Below are positions 1 through 9,579 of a stretch of 64,000 nucleotides of DNA, one piece after another (position 1 is the stretch's first letter; every line of letters begins with the position of its first letter). Made by a program: the position numbers and the translations under genes. This DNA comes from Maratus speciosus (lineage: Eukaryota; Arthropoda; Arachnida; Araneae; Salticidae), in assembly GCA_963932465.1 (NCBI GenBank), contig OZ010794.1, forward strand, positions 213,541,748-213,605,747. Reading direction: 5' to 3'. The notes beneath the pieces were generated by a model. That model was given only the letters and a program-made list of their open reading frames with translations. It was not told where the DNA came from and did not search any database.

Positions 1-59
1 TGGAAACTAAAAGAAAGGACTGCAAAAGTTTGTAAATCATTATGTTTTTATTAATTAAC

Positions 60-1090
60 AATCTTTATAATAATTTACAGTGTATGTATGTATGTATGTT
101 TAGTTCAAATATTGCAAGTCAGTTTTAAACTAATTTATATTATCCGAAAAACCTGAAACTTTTAACCCCTTGGGGACGAGCGACACGTATATGTGCCGGA
201 AATAGGCCTAAGGATCCTCATTTATCCTCACCAGTAAAATTTTACTGTAAAATTTGCCTTATTTAATCCGAGCATTTTCCCGATTTGAATAGGCACAAAC
301 TTCTGTTTTTTAAAACCGGTAGCAAAGTAATAAACATTTCTTAAAAGGCTCCCGTCGCGAAGGGGTTAATATATGTGTAATTTTAATAACAAAATAATAT
401 TACCATAATCTGAGTAACGTAGAAAGTATTCTGTTTTTGCAGGAGTACACAAAAGTGCAGTTTAAATCTTGCAAGTTAATTTTAAACAACTCGCAATTAA
501 CCGATGGGTCCGAAACCATGCTTACATATTTAGTTCTTATGACAATGCAATATTATTATAATTTATGTACTGCAGCTGTTACCCTTTTTTTACTGGAACA
601 CAAAATATTAGTTTAAATCTTGCAAGCGAATTTTAAACCACTTTCAATTATCTTATTGAGCTGAAACTTTGCCTACATGTGTATGATAATTTAATTATAT
701 TATAATTTGAGGAAAATAGCAATTATGCATTTTCTGCAGGGCCACACAAATGATTGCGGAAAGATTGTTGCTTATAAACAGGAATTTTAATTCAATTTCA
801 TCAAAATTATCATAAGTTGAGATGCACAATAACATCTTTTGAATTTAAAATAAAGTGCTAGACAGTTATATTTCGTTTACAGGGCCACACACATAATTCG
901 GATACATTACTTTCTATAAGCAGATATTTTATTTCAAATTCAATAAAATTTACATAGGTTATTGATTCACACAACAGTATTTTTCCTACGGAAAATAATT
1001 TGGGTAACATTTATATTTTATACAGGGCCGTCCAAAACATAAAAGTTTGTTTTTAAAAATATGTTTTTAATTTCAAACATTTATTTTTAA
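60..1090. repeat. Degenerate tandem array, about 150-bp units
   Basis: Diverged direct repeats with recurring landmarks: TTGCAAG followed by TTTTAAAC near 110, 470 and 620, then related blocks near 765 and 905. Adjacent landmarks are about 145-151 bp apart once the inserted element at 162-369 is discounted. CAGGGCC-type blocks recur near 735, 880 and 1023. No reading frame runs through it. Its function is unknown. It resembles in period, but not in sequence, the other arrays near 9.8, 11.4, 34 and 47 kb. Confidence 0.55.
162..369. mobile_element. TTAA-flanked short palindromic element (MITE) with shared core hairpin
   Basis: TTAA at both ends, with inverted termini TTAACCCCTTGGGGACGAG and, on the other side, CGCGAAGGGGTTAA. 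Inside are a CACCAGTAAAATTTT arm, GCCTTATTTAATC, a turn near TTTTCCC, and the opposing GAATAGGC and AAAACCGGT arm. About 200 bp with no coding capacity. TTAA duplication and CCC-type ends fit piggyBac-mobilised MITEs. It lies within the surrounding 150-bp array. A close relative is at 1401-1608, and an inverted one is at 16480-16686. Confidence 0.75.
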
Positions 1091-1400
1091 GATGACTACA
1101 GAAATATCTCCTTAGTCTGAGGGAGCATACTGATGCCTAACGCCAAAGGAAGGCAAATTTGAATAAGTCCTATCGTTTTTATTGTTTTGTATGTTTCACG
1201 CAGCCTTTGTAACGCATTATATTTTTATTTTGAGACAGTAATAAAACAATAGTAAACAAAATCTTTATCACTGTTTGAGTAGTTTATTACTGATACTTTC
1301 GTAAAACCAGCAGATCCTAATTAAACTTCAAAGCAATAATTTTGCCAACCTAGATCGCGAAAACACATCATTGTTAGGGGGGGGGGGGAGAGACAGTATC
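1091..1400. other. No gene seen; G-run
   Basis: AT-rich with many stops in all frames. A run of G (about 1377-1388) precedes the next inserted element. I see nothing else recognisable. Confidence 0.5.
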
Positions 1401-1608
1401 TTAACCCCTTGGGGACGAGTGACCGGTATTCGTGCCATGTAAAGTGTTCAGAATCGGAGATTATTCTCACCAGTAACATTTTTTAGACAATTTTGGCTTA
1501 TTTAATCCGAGCATTTTCCCGATTCAATTAGGCAAAATTTTCTGTTTTAAAAAACCGGTGATTAAAAATTAAAAATTCTGTAAAAGACGCTCGTCGTCAA
1601 GGAGTTAA
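1401..1608. mobile_element. TTAA-flanked short palindromic element, same subfamily as 162-369
   Basis: Ends are TTAACCCCTTGGGGACGAGT and GTCGTCAAGGAGTTAA. The core TTATTTAATCCGAGCATTTT followed by CCCGATTCAATTAGGC closely matches the 162-369 copy. TTAA is on both sides. Non-coding. Confidence 0.75.
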
Positions 1609-1761
1609 GCTGGAGAATTTTGAAATATAGTCCAGAAACAACAATAGGCTGTTGCCTTATAAATTGTAATAAGTTTATGATGTATTTTGTCTGGTTAATT
1701 TTAATTAAAAAGAGTATTTAATAAAGGTTCTGAAAGAAGACTATAAAACGTAAAATGAATT

Positions 1762-1940
1762 TTCGCCACCAGAGCCTGATTACCCGCGGGACAAATTCCT
1801 ACCACTAAAAATATACAGAAAATTTTGCCTCATTCATAGCAGAAACTTTACATGAATACGGCGTTTAGATAAGGCGAACTTTTCTTTAAAAAAATATTGG
1901 TGTGAGTGTGCCCCGTTGATAATCAGGTCCTGTTCGCCAC
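1762..1940. mobile_element. hAT-type MITE with perfect 8-bp target duplication and the shared core
   Basis: The element proper (1770-1932) begins CAGAGCCTGATTACC and ends GATAATCAGGTCCTG. It is flanked on both sides by the identical 8-mer TTCGCCAC (1762-1769 and 1933-1940). CAG...CTG ends plus an 8-bp duplication are the hAT signature. Inside lie CTACCACTAAAAATATACAG and GATAAGGCGAACTTTT, the same core arms found in the TTAA-flanked elements nearby. Confidence 0.8.
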
Positions 1941-2570
1941 ATTGTTTTCATGAATGCAAACGACCATGATTTTTTCCCAAGGAGCATGACACCACTATTT
2001 CAGATTTGAAATGTTTGCCAACATTTTTTATTTTAGATTTTTTTTCTTTAATCCTTAAATGCCGGAAATTTAAAAAAATGATTGTAATAATGTTTCCTGC
2101 TTTCATTTTTAAAGTAAATCATGGGCAAAATACATTAAAAAAATCATACTTTGTTTTAAGTATGGTTTACGGCTTAAAAACAATTTATTACTAATCGGCA
2201 ATACTGGTCTTTAAATGAAAAAAAAAATCCCTTGATAAAATTTTATGATATTAAACACACAAGAATTTAGGAACTATACTAAGAAATAAATTTTACTTGT
2301 TCACTGCAGAACAAAATAGGGTATTTCGCAAGCTTCCAAACATAACAACAACAACAACAAAAACAAGTATCAACAATTGAAAAAATAAATCTATCTTTAT
2401 TCTTAAACAGCACAAGTGTTGCCATCTACATGTTGAAAATCGATTTAATAATATTTTCAGAATGTATTTTATTGGCAACATTAGGCATTATATCATCAAT
2501 ACTATTCTAATAGTATTTTAAAGCCTAAATTGGATATGTTGCCGAAAAGCAACACCAGGCATTTAATCCC
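1941..2570. other. Truncated upstream copy of the 1-kb repeat unit, then unassigned AT-rich DNA
   Basis: 1947-2025 matches blocks of the 1-kb units further right (GGAGCATGACACCACTATTT, also near 3923 and 5507), but with an internal deletion. The rest (2030-2570) is AT-rich, with short A runs and no recognisable gene. Confidence 0.5.
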
Positions 2571-2773
2571 TTAACCTACAATGACGGGCATAGCCCGCGT
2601 ACGATGATTGAGCCAAATGTAAATTCTTTGTACCACTAAAATTTCACACTAAATATAGTTTAATTTAATCGTCGAAATTCCATGATTAAAAAAGGCGAAA
2701 ATCTCTATTAAATTTTAGTGGTAGCTATGGATTTGCCAAACCGTGGAGCTGTTAAAAGTAAATCGTAGGTTAA
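2571..2773. mobile_element. TTAA-flanked palindromic MITE, CCTACAATG subtype
   Basis: TTAACCTACAATGACGGG at the left pairs with AAATCGTAGGTTAA at the right. The core has TACCACTAAAATTTC, TTTAATTTAATCGTCGAAAT and the opposing ATGATTAAAAAAGGCGAAAA ... AAATTTTAGTGGTAGC. TTAA is on both sides. The outer arms differ from those of 162-369, but the core is the same. Confidence 0.75.
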
Positions 2774-3364
2774 GGGGTTAAGGGTTAAGTAACAGCGCAA
2801 ATCCTATACGAACTTTGTGAAAAGATGTACGCATTTGGCACATGGCACACAAGTGTATTTAGATGACACATTTGTTTCAAGCAACCCGTCCAATTGGAAC
2901 AGCTTGTATCGTGAACTTAACGAGGTCAAAAACCCTAGAGAACGCGACAAATTAACTGCGTGTTTTATATTACAAGTTTATTGTTAATATTTTCTGGGTA
3001 CATTCACTTAAAAGAGCATCTTACGTAAATGCCTTTAAAAAACTTGTAATTGTGATTTTAAATAGAGCCATGAACGAAAAATCATAATTGAAATTGCGGC
3101 AAATTGCGCGGCTCTGAATCCTTGTTTTTTAATCCATTAAAGACCGACGTTGTGTTTTCGCAACATTATATTTGTGATTTTTGCACTGTTTTGATACATT
3201 GCTTTCATGAATGCGAACTCCCATGATTTTTTCCTCATCAATTTATTGAAAGAGTAAACTTTGATTTATCTTAGTCCTAGATTTCTGAGATTAAATAAGG
3301 TGAAAAAAAATTTCCCCAATTTGTGATGATAAAAAATCTCAGCTTTTTCCAACTACATGCTTTA

Positions 3365-3573
3365 TTAACCCCTTGAGGGGCGGTGGGATAAAATATATCA
3401 CACCTAATTTAAACAAGATTCTCACCAGAAAATTTTAACTAAATTTTAAATTTTGAACTTTGGAGGTAAAACGCTGAAAAATTGCTTTTCCTTATTTAAA
3501 AATAAAATTTTTCGATTTTTCCGGTGAGAATTCAATATTTATAGACATTTTTGCTTGCCGCTCAAGGGGTTAA
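3365..3573. mobile_element. TTAA-flanked MITE, CCCCTTGAGGGGCGG subtype
   Basis: TTAACCCCTTGAGGGGCGGT at the left, TTGCCGCTCAAGGGGTTAA at the right. It interrupts copy A of the 1-kb unit at a site that is empty in copy B: TGCTTTATTAAAAGCGAAG at about 5166 versus TGCTTTATTAA[element]. The single TTAA of the empty site appears at both ends here. Core-like arms are CACCAGAAAATTTT and TTTTTCCGGTGAG. Confidence 0.85.
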
Positions 3574-3769
3574 AAGTGAAGATATTGCCCACATTTCGAG
3601 AACTTAAGTTCTTTAGAAATTTACGCAAATAATCCTTTTTAGTTATTTTTTTAACCTTGTTTTGATACTTTTGGCCGTAAACTGACATTTTTAAGTACGC
3701 TTTATTTGCGGAGTGTGTACTAATGATGTGGATGGCAGAGACAGCTTTTTCGTTTGCCCATATATTGAC

Positions 3770-3771
<2 letters not shown>

Positions 3772-3802
<31 letters not shown>
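3772..3802. repeat. Poly(T) run
   Basis: About 30 T residues in copy A of the 1-kb unit. Copy B has a shorter run at about 5372. Simple repeat. Confidence 0.9.
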
Positions 3803-3803
<1 letters not shown>

Positions 3804-3954
3804 AAAATGGACTTTAAACGCTCATGGTCTTGACTTTTTCTTCATAACTAATCCAGTGGTGAATGTATCTCAGATTCTCTAAAACAAGACATACAAAGTG
3901 TATACCCTCTTTCGAATTTCCAAGGAGCATGACACCACTATTTCAGATTTGAAA

Positions 3955-4145
3955 TGTTTACCAGGGTTCGTACGGGTCCTTGAATTTCCAGACTAAGAAA
4001 TTCTTTGGTACCAGTATTTCCTTATGGAAAAATCTTTCCTTAAATAAGGCGAAATTTCGTCTGTTTAATCTAGATTTATTTTTCTATTAAAAAATACTGA
4101 TATTTGGCCTTGAAAATAACGGTCCCCGTACGAACCCTGTTTACC
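3955..4145. mobile_element. hAT-like MITE, CAGGGTTCGTACGGG ends
   Basis: Perfect terminal inverted repeat CAGGGTTCGTACGGG (3962) / CCCGTACGAACCCTG (to 4139). TGTTTACC occurs on both sides (3955-3962 and 4138-4145), overlapping the terminal bases, which fits an 8-bp duplication. Copy B of the host unit has the corresponding site empty (TGTTTGCC at about 5538). Core arms TACCAGTATTTCC, CTTAAATAAGGCGAAATTTC and AAAATACTGATATTTGG are present. Confidence 0.8.
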
Positions 4146-4423
4146 TTTTTTTTTTTTTAGATTAAAAGTTTTTTTAAGTACAGGCGGAAACCCTATGAGA
4201 ACTTAGTGAAAAAAATGTACGCATTTGGTACATAGCACATAATTGTGTTTAGGTGACATAGTTGTTTCAAGCAATCCGTCCAATTGGACCGGCTTGTATC
4301 CTGAACTTAACGAGTTTTAAGATCCAGCCGCATCAGATGAACTTACTGCGTGTTTTATATTACAAGTTTTTGCTTATTTTTTCCGGGTACATTCATTTAA
4401 AAAAGCGTCTTACGTAAATGCCT

Positions 4424-4640
4424 TTAACACCTTAATTCTCGCTCCCGTCATATTCTCGGGCTGTGTCTTTTACTCAAATTGTTTGATTCCCACCAGTTTT
4501 ATAATATAGTGAAATTGGCTATATTTAAGTATCGTTTTTCCTGTCATTAAATAAAGTGAATATTTCTTTTTCATAAAAGTGGTGCCAATAAGCAATTTGA
4601 ATTTTTCAACCGTAATTTAAGTCGAGCGTTAAGGGGTTAA
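4424..4640. mobile_element. TTAA-flanked MITE, TTCTCGCTCCCGTCATATTC subtype
   Basis: TTAACACCTTAATTCTCGC at the left, GAGCGTTAAGGGGTTAA at the right. Copy A has the uninterrupted site (AATGCCTTTAAAAAACTTG at about 3029), so the insertion duplicated TTAA. Two more members are at 7883-8096 (opposite orientation) and 22137-22353. Core: CACCAGTTTTATA, TATATTTAAGTATCG and CATTAAATAAAGTGAATATT. Confidence 0.85.
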
Positions 4641-4740
4641 AAAACTTCTAATTGTGATTTTAAATAGAGCCATGAACCAAAAATCATAAAATGAACTTGC
4701 GGCAAATTGTGTGGTTCTGAATCCTTCTCTTTTCAACGCA

Positions 4741-4947
4741 TTAACCCTTTCGGGACGGGTGATGCGTATATGCATCGTCAAAAAGGGCATGTGTAATTTG
4801 TTTTTGGCAACATTAATAAATAAGTGTAATATTTGTCGTTTTCAATTAGAGTATTTCTTGGTATTTTACCAGTAAATGGAACTGTTTAAAAAAAGCGGGG
4901 CAAACCAAATAAAATTTATGGTAGGAATGACGTCTGGAAAGGGTTAA
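4741..4947. mobile_element. TTAA-flanked MITE, CCCTTTCGGGACGGG subtype
   Basis: TTAACCCTTTCGGGACGGG at the left, GACGTCTGGAAAGGGTTAA at the right. The host unit continues on both sides: CATTAA[element]TTAAATACCGACGTTG here, versus CATTAAAGACCGACGTTG at about 3131 in copy A. This is a direct empty/filled comparison with TTAA duplicated. Confidence 0.85.
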
Positions 4948-5758
4948 ATACCGACGTTGCGTTTTCGAAACATTATATTTGTGATTTTTGCACTGTTTTT
5001 GATACAATGTTTTCATGAATGCGAATTCCCATGATTTTTTTCTCATCAATTTATTGAAAGAGTAAACTTTGATTTATTTTAGTCCTAGATTTCAGAGTTT
5101 AAATAAGGTGATTTTTTTTTCCTCAATTTGTGATGATAAAAAATCTCAGCATTTTCCAACTACATGCTTTATTAAAAGCGAAGATTATGTCCACATTTAG
5201 GGAGCTTATGTTCTTTAGAAATTCACATAAATAGTCATTTTTAGTTATTTTTGAATCTTGGTTTGATACTTTTGGTCGCAAACTGACATTTGTCAGTACA
5301 CTTTATTTGAGGAGTGTGCACTAAAGAAGGTGATTACAGGGACATAGCTTTTTCGTTTACCCATATATTGACTTTTTTTTTTTTTACAAACTCGACTTTA
5401 AACGGTCATTGTCCTGATTTTACCTTTATAAATAGTCGATTTGTGAATAAATCTCAGCTTCTCTAAAATAAGACATACAAAGTGCATACCCTCTTTCTAA
5501 TTTTCAAGGAGCATGACACAACTATTTCAGATTTGAAATGTTTGCCATGTTTTTTTTTAGATTGAAAGTTTTTTTTTTTAAATTGAAAGTTTTTTTTTTT
5601 TAAATAAAGGCGAGAATTATACGCATTACGCAATATGTACGCATTTGGTACATAGCATATAAGCGTTTGTAGGTGGCATACAGTGAGCAAAAATAGTATT
5701 TGCACGCAGACAATTTTTTGCATAAGAAACCATAGAAAGCAAATTTGGTACTATTCTC

Positions 5759-5966
5759 TTAACCCTAGATCTACCGGGAATTTTATTCAAGTTTTAATAA
5801 AACGTTCTACACCAGAATTTTTATTTAAAACTATTTAACTTATTTATTTACCTTATTTTTGTCTGGTTTATATACTTAGTTTATTTTAAAGAAATTTCTG
5901 GTTTGGATGAATATTTTGTATGTACCTGTCGGGTCCAATGGACCCGTCTGGTAGACGGAGGGTTAA
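5759..5966. mobile_element. TTAA-flanked MITE nested in the Tc1-like left arm
   Basis: TTAACCCTAGATCTACCGGG at the left, GACGGAGGGTTAA at the right. Arms inside: CACCAGAATTTTTATTTAAA and AAGAAATTTCTGGTT. The same subtype is at 9275-9482 and 19815-20025, which share the CACCAGAATTTTTATTTAAA block and TTCTAGTGTTAA-like right ends. Confidence 0.75.
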
Positions 5967-6029
5967 TTATACATTTATTTAAATAATAAGAAAATAAAAA
6001 TAACTACCCATTTTCATTAAACAGTAATG

Positions 6030-6195
6030 CATAGTTGCCAACCTCCCGATTTTTTATTTTCATTCCGATTTCATACCAATATTTTTATGCAAAAATACTT
6101 GCTTTATGCAATCGCACAATTTACGCAATTAAATAAAGCGAACATTTTTTAAAGATTTTACTGGTATCCAAAAAAGCGGGAGGTTGGCAACTATG
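6030..6195. mobile_element. Short palindromic element nested in the Tc1-like left arm
   Basis: Perfect inverted termini CATAGTTGCCAACCTCCCG / CGGGAGGTTGGCAACTATG. GTAATG occurs immediately outside on both sides (6024-6029, 6196-6201). Core: ATACCAATATTTTTATG, CTTTATGCAATCGCAC and CAATTAAATAAAGCGAACAT ... TTTTACTGGTATC. No TTAA at the ends. Confidence 0.75.
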
Positions 6196-6405
6196 GTAAT
6201 GTTACACATTTAAAAAAAATAAATTAATATTTTCTCGTACCTAAAAATTATTTGCACAAGAATCATTGACTGTTGAAAAAGGCATTAAATGTGAACATTA
6301 TGCAAATGTTTAGCATATTATATTATATTTAGCATATTATGTTTAGCACATTAGACTTTAAAGTCACGTAATATATTAACTGGATTCTGGGGAGTTTTTG
6401 TTCTA

Positions 6406-7431
6406 ATGGCGCCGAAAACGTGTGAACTGTCTGTTGCTACCGTGAGAAGATTATATTTCTTCACAATTCTGGATTAAGTTACCGAGGAATAGGTAAAAAA
6501 TTAAATCTAAACATTTCTAGTGTTCGTTATGTAATTAAGAACAAAAAAGAAACTGGTTCGAAAATAAATAAGCCGCGAACTGGGCGTCCAAGAAAGCTAA
6601 ATACCAGGCAAAGGAGACCATCATAAAGAATCTTCAAAAAACCCTTTTCTAAGTGCTCGAGAATTGGCTGTTGATGTCGCTTCAACGTCGGGAACAATAG
6701 TTACACCACAATCAATTAGGAATATTTTTCATGATGTAAATATTCGAGGAAGAGCCCCTCGAAAAAAATAAATTATTAGTGAAACAAATACGGTGAAAAG
6801 ACTTGAATTTGCAAAAGCTTATGTCAGCAAACCACTAGAGTTTTGGAAAACTGTTATTTTTTCCAATGAAAGCAAGTTCAATATTTTTGTCTCAGATAGT
6901 AAGAAAACTGTATTGCGAAAGCCAAATACTTCTCTTCAAATTAAAAACCTGAAACCAACTGTAAAACATGGCGGTGGTCATGTAATGATTTGGGGATGCA
7001 TGTCTTTTAACGGAGTTGGCGAAATGACCTTTATTGAAGGCAATATGAATGCTAAACAATATATTAATATATTGCGAGATCATTTATCTAATAGTGCTCT
7101 GAAATTAGGAATTCCTAATTCATATTATTTCCAATAGGATAACTATCCGAAAAACACTGCATATATTACGAGGTTATGGTTGCTTTATAATGTAAAAAAT
7201 CAATTGAAAACGCCAACACAATCATCAGACCTCAATCCGATTGAAAATTTATGGCATATTTTGGATGTGAAAATAAGGAAAAAGAAAATTTCTAACAAAT
7301 CAGAACTTAAGCAAGCTCTTAGGGAAGAATGGCTACAAATCAGCAGTGAAACATGTCACAAATTAATAGAATCAATGCCCAGAGGATTACAAGTTGTAAT
7401 TGAAGCAAAGCACATGCATACTAAATATTAG
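6406..7431 (+). pseudogene. Tc1-like transposase, degenerate
   Basis: This was a cut-and-paste transposase acting on the surrounding end repeats. The first frame opens at 6406 (MAPKTCELSV) and breaks after about 20 codons. In the next frame are the helix-turn-helix region (SYRGIGKKLNLNISSVRYVI) and a GRPRKL motif (GRPR AT-hook-like linker). The catalytic part runs 6793-7431. The first catalytic aspartate is changed (VIFSNESKF, N where D is expected). The second motif survives as DNYPKNTA, but an in-frame TAG at 7135 precedes it. The third acidic residue is kept in SDLNPIENLW. Stops at about 6624 and 6768, several shifts and the D-to-N change mean no active enzyme. The C-terminus (ALREEWLQIS to MHTKY) is of normal Tc1 type. 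Family identity is secure. The boundary of the first exon-like part is approximate. Confidence 0.85.
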
Positions 7432-7882
7432 AACTGTTTTTAACTTATAAATAATTCCTCTAGTTCAATTTTTATTGCGTGGGCAAATATTTTTTTGGCA
7501 GTACAAATGCTACTTTTGTATGTTTTCATATTTTAAATATAACTATTAAGTCAGATATTAAACATGTTTTTTTGTTTTGTAAAAGTGTTGGTATTTTTAA
7601 TTCTTAGTTGCTTTTTATTTATTCATACATATCCTACAACAAATTTACTTCTTAGTTGATTTTTATTTATTCATATCCTGCAACAAATTTACCTGGTGCG
7701 CAAATACCTTTTAAGCAATCCGTCCAGTTGGAACGGATTGTATCGCGTACTCGATGACGCTAAACCCCCTGCTGGTAATTTTACTGTGTAATTTATATTA
7801 CAAGTTTACTGCTTATTTTTTCCGGGTTTCATTTAAACAAGCGTCTTACGTAAATGCCTTTAAATAACTTGTAATTGTGATT

Positions 7883-8096
7883 TTAACCCCTTAACGCTCG
7901 AATTAAATTACGGTTTAAAAATTCAACTTGCTTATTGGCACCACTTTTTTGAAAAAGAAATATTCACCGTATTTAATGACAGGTAAAACGATACTAAAAT
8001 AAAGCCAATTGCACTATTTAATACTGGTGGGAATCAAACAATCTGAGTAAGAGACACAGCCCGTGAATATGACGGGAGCGAGAATTTAGGGGTTAA
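7883..8096. mobile_element. TTAA-flanked MITE, inverted member of the 4424-4640 subtype
   Basis: TTAACCCCTTAACGCTCG at the left, CGAGAATTTAGGGGTTAA at the right. This is the reverse complement of the 4424-4640 type. It is inserted in copy C of the 1-kb unit after GTAATTGTGATT, where copy A reads straight through (about 3050). Confidence 0.8.
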
Positions 8097-8097
8097 A

Positions 8098-8265
8098 CAG
8101 TGGTGGAAAATTGGCGCAGAGGAGGAGCCTATTGACACCACTAATATTTTATAGTATTATTCGCTTTAATAAAAACTCAGAAATTCTGTTATTAGATAAG
8201 CCGAAAAATACTACTAAAATTTAGTGATGTCTAGGCTCCTCCTCTGCGCCAATTTTCCACCACTG
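8098..8265. mobile_element. hAT-like MITE abutting the previous element
   Basis: Perfect inverted termini of at least 33 bp starting CAGTGGTGGAAAATTGGCGC and ending in the mirror sequence. GGTTAAA occurs on both sides (8091-8097 and 8266-8272), extendable to 8 bp (GGGTTAAA) if the last base belongs to the duplication. It therefore landed in the right end of the 7883-8096 element. Core arms CACCACTAATATTTTATAG and TTAGATAAGCCGAAAAATA ... TAAAATTTAGTGATGTC. Confidence 0.8.
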
Positions 8266-8341
8266 GGTTAAATAAAGCCATGAACCAAAAATCATAAAAT
8301 GAACATGCGGCAAATTGCGTGGCTTTGAATTCTTGTTTTTT

Positions 8342-8549
8342 TTAACCCATTAAAGACCGAAGTCGCGTTTTCGCAACATTATATTTGTGGATTTCACACT
8401 GTTTTTGGTACCAGCAAAAGAGAAGAGTAAAATTTGCCTAATCCAGATAACACATTTCAGCGATTCTTAAAGTTAAAGCAAGTGTTTAACAAAAAGTGGT
8501 GTTAGCTGAATAAAATTCCTACAAAACATGCTGGTCCTTAATGTGTTAA
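8342..8549. mobile_element. TTAA-flanked element, CCCATTAAAGACCGA subtype
   Basis: TTAACCCATTAAAGACCGA at the left and GGTCCTTAATGTGTTAA at the right. Its left half (CGCAACATTATATTTGTG) also occurs in copies A and B of the 1-kb unit (3128 onward and 4950 onward), where the right half is missing. Core-like GGTACCAGCAAAAG and AAAATTTGCCTAATCC. Confidence 0.65.
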
Positions 8550-9079
8550 TTAGACCAGGTAGATCATAAGATAGAAAACATTAAAAAATATATAGTGTGG
8601 CACTGCTTGCAGCACTTTTTCATCATTCATGTTCCAAGCGATTCTTTCGAAGATTCGGGAGAATTGTCAAAACACATTACCACAACATAAGACAAAATTA
8701 TAGCAGTAGCCCTTTACTCCACACATGGCCCAACATTTATAGGCAAATCGTATGGGTTTACATAAAAAAACTATTTTTAAAAATGTTGTTAGTAAATCAT
8801 CATTTCATCAACAGACAGAATTTTTTTTAAAAATTCCGGATTTTTTAATACTGTGATTAATATGCGTGATTAATTTTCTTATTTTGAAAGCCCGGTCTTA
8901 TTTTTGCATTGCTGTATCATTATTGTACAAAATGAATTACAGATTTAATTTCTAAATATTTATTTTGTGACATTGCTTTTTTTACTATCAGTAACATTAG
9001 ATCTTCTTCCTCTGACTAGTAATGAAGTTTGGTGGACAAAGTGTGGTAGACAGAGAAAATTAAAAGAAAAAAAAACAAT
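8550..9079. other. No gene seen
   Basis: AT-rich. The open frame at about 8597-8830 has no recognisable domain and a composition like its surroundings. I do not support it as a gene. Confidence 0.5.
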
Positions 9080-9274
9080 AATACTCTTCGCCTCACAATT
9101 GTAACATAAAATTCTGGCTTATTTTTTCACTCTTTTGCATAGCTTTCTGTTTCATTTATTATAAATTTGTAAAATTCGGGAGTTAAAAAATCTTCAATAA
9201 CTTCAAGTGGATTCACATTTTCTAAAATATTTGGAATGCTTTCAAGGTTTTCACTAGACAAATTACCTTCATCG

Positions 9275-9482
9275 TTAACACTAGAACGACCGGAAATTTT
9301 ACTCAAGTTTCATAAAAATATTTCACACCAGAATTTTTATTTAAAATTATTTGACTCATTTATTTAACGTAGACTTGCGTTTTTAAAATTTAACTGATTT
9401 TGTGAAAGAATTTCTGGTTCCATTTGACATTTAATCATATTCTCGGAGTCGAATCGACTCCTTCCGTGCATTCTAGTGTTAA
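9275..9482. mobile_element. TTAA-flanked MITE inserted in the piggyBac pseudogene
   Basis: TTAACACTAGAACGACCGG at the left, GCATTCTAGTGTTAA at the right. Internal CACCAGAATTTTTATTTAAA and AGAATTTCTGGTTCC as in 5759-5966. TTAA is on both sides. Confidence 0.75.
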
Positions 9483-9579
9483 AAGTATAAATAGGGTTAT
9501 GTATTGTCCAATTTGCTTTAGGATTTTTTTTTTCACCCATTTTTTGGATAAATTCGAATCAACCTATTGTTTATTACTT

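Larger units (their letters stand above)
5681..7701 (+). mobile_element. Tc1/mariner element with doubled end repeats (IR/DR type)
   Basis: It interrupts copy C of the 1-kb unit after a TA at 5679-5680. Outer left repeat CAGTGAGCAAAAATAGTATT continues into TTGCACGCAG. The outer right repeat near 7683-7700 reads on the minus strand AAAAGGTATTTGCGCACCAG. A second inner pair lies at about 6237 (GTACCTAAAAATTATTTGCA) and about 7476-7503 (GGGCAAATATTTTTTTGGCA). After discounting the two elements inserted in the left arm, inner and outer repeats are about 180-200 bp apart on each side, the arrangement called IR/DR in some Tc1-like elements. The extreme right terminus seems to have lost roughly 10 bp. 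It encodes the decayed transposase at 6406-7431. Confidence 0.7.
2790..8560. repeat. Tandem array of about 1.0-kb units (three copies) riddled with insertions
   Basis: Copy A starts about 2790, copy B about 4184 and copy C about 5601. Each carries in order ACGCATTTGG, AAGCAAYCCGTCCA, TTATATTACAAGTTT, CTTACGTAAATGCCTTTAA, GAGCCATGAAC and CATTAAAGACCGA-like blocks. Subtracting inserted elements (3365-3573 and 3955-4145 in A; 4424-4640 and 4741-4947 in B; 5681-7701, 7883-8096 and 8098-8265 in C) leaves about 1000 bp per unit. No coding frame spans a unit. A diverged fragment lies near 17000-17267. The unit may itself derive from a transposon, because 3128-3360 contains half of a core-bearing element. 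Confidence 0.7.

Noticed and set aside
3539..3805. 88-codon frame starting with poly-lysine
   Set aside because: Reads out of a T run through the right arm of a MITE. Not a gene.
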